The translations under genes were made by a program, and so were the position numbers. DNA of 64,000 nucleotides, from the NCBI RefSeq assembly GCF_001667275.1, contig NZ_LZHV01000031.1:124001-188000 (forward strand), given 5' to 3'. Every line of letters starts with the position of its first letter. The stretch's first letter is position 1. The notes under the pieces are model-generated. The model was not told the origin of the DNA and ran no database searches. It was given only the letters and a program-made list of their open reading frames with translations. This DNA comes from Mycobacterium sp. ACS4054 (GTDB lineage Bacteria > Actinomycetota > Actinomycetes > Mycobacteriales > Mycobacteriaceae). Shown here piece after piece: positions 60,994-64,000 of this stretch.

Positions 60994-61479
60994 ATGCCCG
61001 TGACCGGTGTCCAGCACGATCCCGAGAACCTGACGCTGACCATCACCGCGGAGTTCGCCGCACCGGTGGAGCGCATCTGGCAGGTCTACGCCGATCCCCG
61101 CCAGCTGGAGAAGGTGTGGGGACCGCCGTCCTGCCCGGCGACCGTCGTCGACCACAGCCTGACGCCCGGAAGCCGCACGACGTACTACATGACCGGTCCG
61201 GACGGCGAGAAATACGCCGGCTACTGGCAGATCACCGCCGTCGACGCGCCGAGAAGCTTCTCCTTCGACGACGGCTTCGCCGACTCGGACTTCAACCCCA
61301 ACCCTGGGCTGCCGGTCTCCAAGCACGTGTACACCTTCGCCGCGCACGACGGCGGCACTCGCGCGACCTACGTGAGCACGTATGAGTCCGCCGAGGCGCT
61401 GCAGCAGGTGCTGGACATGGGCGTGGTCGAGGGCGCCACGTCGGCCATCAACCAGATCGACGATCTGGTCGCTGCCTGA
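60994..61479 (+). CDS. SRPBCC protein (AHSA1-like) partner of the ArsR regulator
   Basis: 161 residues, helix-grip fold of the AHSA1/activator of Hsp90 ATPase-like family: LTITAEFAAPVERIWQVYADPRQLEKVWGPPSCPATVVDHSL and a C-terminal helix. Quoted parts: EFAAPVERIWQVYADPRQL. Strong SD AAGGAGGAC at 60979-60987, within the arsR-type gene. ArsR plus AHSA1 pairs are common in actinobacteria, and the ligand is usually unknown. Confidence 0.88.
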   Translation: MPVTGVQHDPENLTLTITAEFAAPVERIWQVYADPRQLEKVWGPPSCPATVVDHSLTPGSRTTYYMTGPDGEKYAGYWQITAVDAPRSFSFDDGFADSDFNPNPGLPVSKHVYTFAAHDGGTRATYVSTYESAEALQQVLDMGVVEGATSAINQIDDLVAA

Positions 61480-61481
61480 CG

Positions 61482-61587
61482 GGGTCTGATGGTGGCGACC
61501 CGCAGCGCCCGGCTACGCCGCGCTTGCGATCGCCGGGTCTGATGGTGGCGACCCGCAGCGCCCGGCTACGCCGCGCTTGCGATCGCC
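61482..61587. repeat. Tandem pair of a 53-bp palindromic repeat
   Basis: Two identical copies, 61482-61534 and 61535-61587, each starting GGGTCTGATGGTGGCGACCC and ending GCGATCGCC. The unit folds on itself: GGCGA pairs with TCGCC at the ends, and CGCAGCGC with GCGCTTGCG inside. It fills the gap between the convergent SRPBCC gene and ribF. A copy in the opposite orientation lies at 63360-63405. A dispersed palindromic element, probably working as a two-way terminator, is the likeliest reading. Confidence 0.9.
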
Positions 61588-61592
61588 ACTGC

Positions 61593-62564
61593 TCACTCGG
61601 CGAGCAGCCCGCGGGCGCGCTCGGTGTCCTTGCCCATCGCGTCGATCAGGTCCTTCACCGAGTCGAACCTCTTCTGCCCGCGGATGCGCGCGATGAAGTC
61701 CAGCGCCACGTACTGGCCGTACAGGTCGGCGTCGGTGTCCAGGACGAACGCCTCGACGGTGCGGGTGCGGCCGGAGAAGGTGGGGTTGGTGCCGACGGAC
61801 ACCGCGGCCTGGTAGCGCTCGCCCGGGACGACGGTGCCGGTCACCGGCCCGTGCCCGAGCAGGGTGAACCAGGCGGCGTACACGCCGTCGGCCGGGATGG
61901 CCGAGTACATCGGCGGCGCCACGTTGGCGGTGGGAAAGCCCAGCTCCATGCCTCGGCCCTCGCCGCGCACGACCACCCCCTCGACGCGGTGCGGGCGGCC
62001 CAGCGCGTCGGCGGCCGCCACCACGTCGCCGGCGTCGACGCAGGACCGGATGTAGGTGGAGGAGAACGTCACCGTCTCGTTGCTGTGGTGTTCGGAGAGC
62101 AGCGACATCGACTCCACCGCGAACCCGAAGCGTTCACCGGCGCGCCGCAGGGTCTCGACGTTGCCGGCGGCCTTCTTGCCGAAGGTGAAGTTCTCCCCCA
62201 CCACCACCTCGACGACGTGCAGGTGCTCCACCAGCAGCTCGTGGACGTAGCGCTCCGGGGTGAGCTTCATGAAATCGCTGGTGAACGGCATCACCAGGAA
62301 GACGTCGATGCCCAGCTCCTCGACCAGCTCGGCGCGCCGCGTCAGCGTCGTCAGCTGCGCCGGGTGGCTGCCCGGGTAGACCACTTCCATCGGGTGCGGG
62401 TCGAACGTCATCAGCACGGTCGGCACGTTGCGCGCGCGACCGGCCTTAACCGCATGCGCGATGAGCTCCGCGTGGCCCCGGTGCACGCCATCGAATACGC
62501 CGATGGTGAGCACGCATCTGCCCCAGTCCGTGGGAATCTCATCCTGGCCGCGCCACCGCTGCAC
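61593..62564 (-). CDS. ribF: Riboflavin kinase/FAD synthetase RibF
   Basis: 323 residues. Makes FMN then FAD from riboflavin. N-terminal FAD synthetase domain: LTIGVFDGVHRGHAELIAH, TFDPHPMEVV, FSSTYIRSCVDAGD; C-terminal flavokinase domain: GRGMELGFPTANVAPP, GVYAAW and NPTFSGRTRTVEAFVLD. GTG at 62564 gives the family N-terminus (VQRWRGQDEIP). An upstream start up to 62633 is possible but unlikely. Confidence 0.95.
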   Translation of the reverse strand: MQRWRGQDEIPTDWGRCVLTIGVFDGVHRGHAELIAHAVKAGRARNVPTVLMTFDPHPMEVVYPGSHPAQLTTLTRRAELVEELGIDVFLVMPFTSDFMKLTPERYVHELLVEHLHVVEVVVGENFTFGKKAAGNVETLRRAGERFGFAVESMSLLSEHHSNETVTFSSTYIRSCVDAGDVVAAADALGRPHRVEGVVVRGEGRGMELGFPTANVAPPMYSAIPADGVYAAWFTLLGHGPVTGTVVPGERYQAAVSVGTNPTFSGRTRTVEAFVLDTDADLYGQYVALDFIARIRGQKRFDSVKDLIDAMGKDTERARGLLAE

Positions 62565-62665
62565 GATGGTTAGCCTACGGCGCCCGGCGATCCACCGGGA
62601 GATCCGTACGGACGAGGGTGGCGAGGAGCACACGACCAGGCCCGGGTTGCCTAAACTTTCTCGTT

Positions 62666-63358
62666 GTGAAGGCTGACGAAGAGCGTGGCGGTCTCACCGC
62701 CGTCGGCCAGGACTACCTCAAAGCGATCTGGAACGCCCAGGAGTGGTCGGTGGAGAAGGTCAGCACCAAGATGCTGGCCGAGAAGATCGGGGTGTCGGCC
62801 AGCACCGCGTCGGAGTCGATTCGCAAACTCGCCGAGCAGGGCCTGGTCGACCACGAGAAGTACGGCGCCGTGAGCCTGACTGAGGCCGGCCGGCGGGCGG
62901 CGCTGGCCATGGTGCGCCGGCATCGACTGCTGGAGACGTTCCTGGTCAACGAGCTTGGCTACGGCTGGGACGAAGTGCACGACGAGGCCGAGGTGCTCGA
63001 GCACGCGGTGTCCGACCGGCTGGTCGCCCGCATCGACGCCAAGCTGGGGTTCCCGCAACGCGACCCGCACGGCGACCCGATCCCGGCCTCGGACGGGCAG
63101 GTGCCCACGCCGCCGGCCCGCCAGCTGTGGGCGTGCGACGAGGGGGACGCCGGGACGGTCGCCCGCATCTCCGACGCCGACCCGCAGATGCTGCGCTACT
63201 TCGCCGACGTCGGGATCAACCTGGACTCGCGGCTGCGGGTGCTGACCCGGCGGGAGTTCGCCGGGATGATCTCGGTGGCCATCTCCGCCGGCGACGGCGC
63301 GGAGTCGACCGTCGACCTGGGCAGCCCGGCGGCCAGGGCGATCTGGGTGGTGGGCTAG
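62666..63358 (+). CDS. sirR: DtxR-family metal regulator SirR/MntR
   Basis: 230 residues. HTH at about 5-60 (GQDYLKAIWNAQEWSVEKVS, GVSASTASESIRKLAEQGL), dimerisation domain with metal-ligand region HRLLETFLVNELGYGWDEVHDEAEVLEHAVS, and a C-terminal FeoA/SH3-like domain. Homologue of Rv2788, a manganese-responsive repressor in mycobacteria. The GTG at 62666 is chosen because TAAACT (62652-62657) lies at the right distance for a leaderless mRNA. Confidence 0.92.
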   Translation: MKADEERGGLTAVGQDYLKAIWNAQEWSVEKVSTKMLAEKIGVSASTASESIRKLAEQGLVDHEKYGAVSLTEAGRRAALAMVRRHRLLETFLVNELGYGWDEVHDEAEVLEHAVSDRLVARIDAKLGFPQRDPHGDPIPASDGQVPTPPARQLWACDEGDAGTVARISDADPQMLRYFADVGINLDSRLRVLTRREFAGMISVAISAGDGAESTVDLGSPAARAIWVVG

Positions 63359-63359
63359 C

Positions 63360-63405
63360 GGCGATCGCAAGCGCGGCGAAGCCGGGCGCTGCGGGTCGCC
63401 GCCAT
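63360..63405. repeat. Inverted, diverged copy of the 53-bp palindromic repeat
   Basis: The reverse complement of the unit at 61482-61534, matching over 46 bases with two mismatches (63379, 63401). It starts one base after the sirR stop and ends 11 bases before the ltp1 stop, again between convergent genes. The outer part of the unit (about seven bases) is not conserved here. Confidence 0.85.
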
Positions 63406-63416
63406 TGGGCTCGCCC

Positions 63417-64000
63417 CTAGCGCTCGGCCCGCTGATACGCGGTGACGACGGCAGCGCCGCCCAGCCCGATGTTGTGCTGCAGCGCGGCGTTGACGCCCTC
63501 GACCTGACGCTTGTCGGCGGCGCCGCGCAGCTGCCACGTCAGCTCGGCGCACTGCGCCAGCCCGGTCGCGCCCAGCGGGTGACCCTTCGAGATCAAACCG
63601 CCCGAGGGGTTGACCACCCACCGCCCGCCGTAGGTGGTGTCGCCGTTGTCGATCAGCTTGGGCGCCTCCCCCGGGCCGCACAGCCCCAGCGCCTCGTACA
63701 GCAGCAACTCGTTGGCCGAGAAGCAGTCGTGCAGCTCGATGACCTGGAAATCCTCGGGGCCCAGCCCGGACTGGTCGTAAACCTGTTGCGCGGCTTGGAC
63801 ATTCATGTCGTAGCCGATCAGGTTCTTGGCGCTGCCGTCGAAGGTGGAGGCGAAGTCGGTGGTCATGGCCTGCCCGACGATCTCCACCGCGCGGCCGGCC
63901 AGCCCGTGGCGATCGACGAAGCCCTCCGAGGCCAGGATCGCTGCGCCGGAGCCGTCGGAGGTGGGCGAGCACTGCAGCTTGGTCAGCGGGTCGGAGATCA
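63417..64000 (-). CDS. ltp1: Lipid-transfer protein/thiolase-like Ltp1 (partial, N-terminus off window)
   Basis: The last 193 codons of a thiolase-superfamily protein of the SCP2/lipid-transfer type; the start is beyond base 64000. Visible: [39 protein letters not shown] with the HDCF active-site region, [16 protein letters not shown] with the catalytic His, and the C-terminal [14 protein letters not shown] in which Asn takes the place of the usual thiolase Cys. Related mycobacterial proteins act in sterol side-chain removal. Matches Rv2790c by position. Confidence 0.88.
   Translation of the reverse strand, partial: ISDPLTKLQCSPTSDGSGAAILASEGFVDRHGLAGRAVEIVGQAMTTDFASTFDGSAKNLIGYDMNVQAAQQVYDQSGLGPEDFQVIELHDCFSANELLLYEALGLCGPGEAPKLIDNGDTTYGGRWVVNPSGGLISKGHPLGATGLAQCAELTWQLRGAADKRQVEGVNAALQHNIGLGGAAVVTAYQRAER

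Overview
The window is chromosomal DNA of a high-GC actinomycete, almost certainly a slow-growing Mycobacterium. The gene order follows the M. tuberculosis Rv2721c-Rv2790c segment nearly gene for gene (LGFP protein, fadE20, hflX, dapF, miaA, miaB, recX, recA, clgR/pspA, pgsA3, argA, ftsK, RNase J, dapA, thyX, hsdS/hsdM, dfrA, thyA, dapB, ald, pepR, gpsI, rpsO, ribF, sirR, ltp1). Features that fit a nontuberculous species, perhaps of the M. avium complex, are an intein-free recA, no PE_PGRS gene, no pspN, no lppU, no aldR next to ald, and a single-chain long-chain acyl-CoA carboxylase. The species call is inference; the gene order comparison is from memory.

Layout. 1-8 kb: an exported LGFP-repeat protein (cut by the window edge), fadE20, and a leftward run hflX-dapF-miaA plus two conserved actinobacterial genes. 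8-16.5 kb: a DUF349 protein, miaB, the recA-recX pair with both of its DNA-damage promoters visible, a FhuF-like iron-sulfur protein with a flavin reductase, small mycobacterial proteins and a glycosyltransferase. 16.5-23 kb: an epoxide hydrolase-like gene, the envelope-stress operon clgR-pspA-pspM, pgsA3, argA and ftsK. 23-36 kb: an oxidoreductase/methyltransferase group, RNase J, dapA, thyX, a complete but nuclease-less type I methylation operon (hsdM-hsdS) headed by a YcaQ-type DNA-repair-like gene, a DivIVA-type coiled-coil protein, and dfrA-thyA.

36-46 kb is a lipid-metabolism block: two overlapping acyl-CoA dehydrogenases and an SDR, then an acyl-CoA synthetase translationally coupled to the 1077-residue carboxylase, a divergent thioesterase, and a small secreted Cys/Gly-rich repeat protein. 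46-56 kb holds dapB, an SOS-boxed 13E12-family HNH gene, a Rieske oxygenase with a coupled NAD(P)-fold reductase and divergent TetR regulator, a Baeyer-Villiger-type monooxygenase with a polyketide-cyclase-fold protein, and ald. 56-64 kb is the gpsI-pepR RNA/protein turnover group, rpsO, an ArsR/SRPBCC pair with a near-ideal operator, ribF, a DtxR-type manganese regulator and the end of ltp1.

Sequence structure beyond the genes: two LexA boxes (recA and the HNH gene), a PafBC-type recA promoter, a 30-bp ArsR operator, a 62-bp stem-loop between argA and ftsK, a palindromic repeat present twice in tandem and once inverted, always between convergent genes, and a 14-bp triplication across the dapB stop. 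I saw no tRNA, rRNA, CRISPR array, insertion sequence or prophage.
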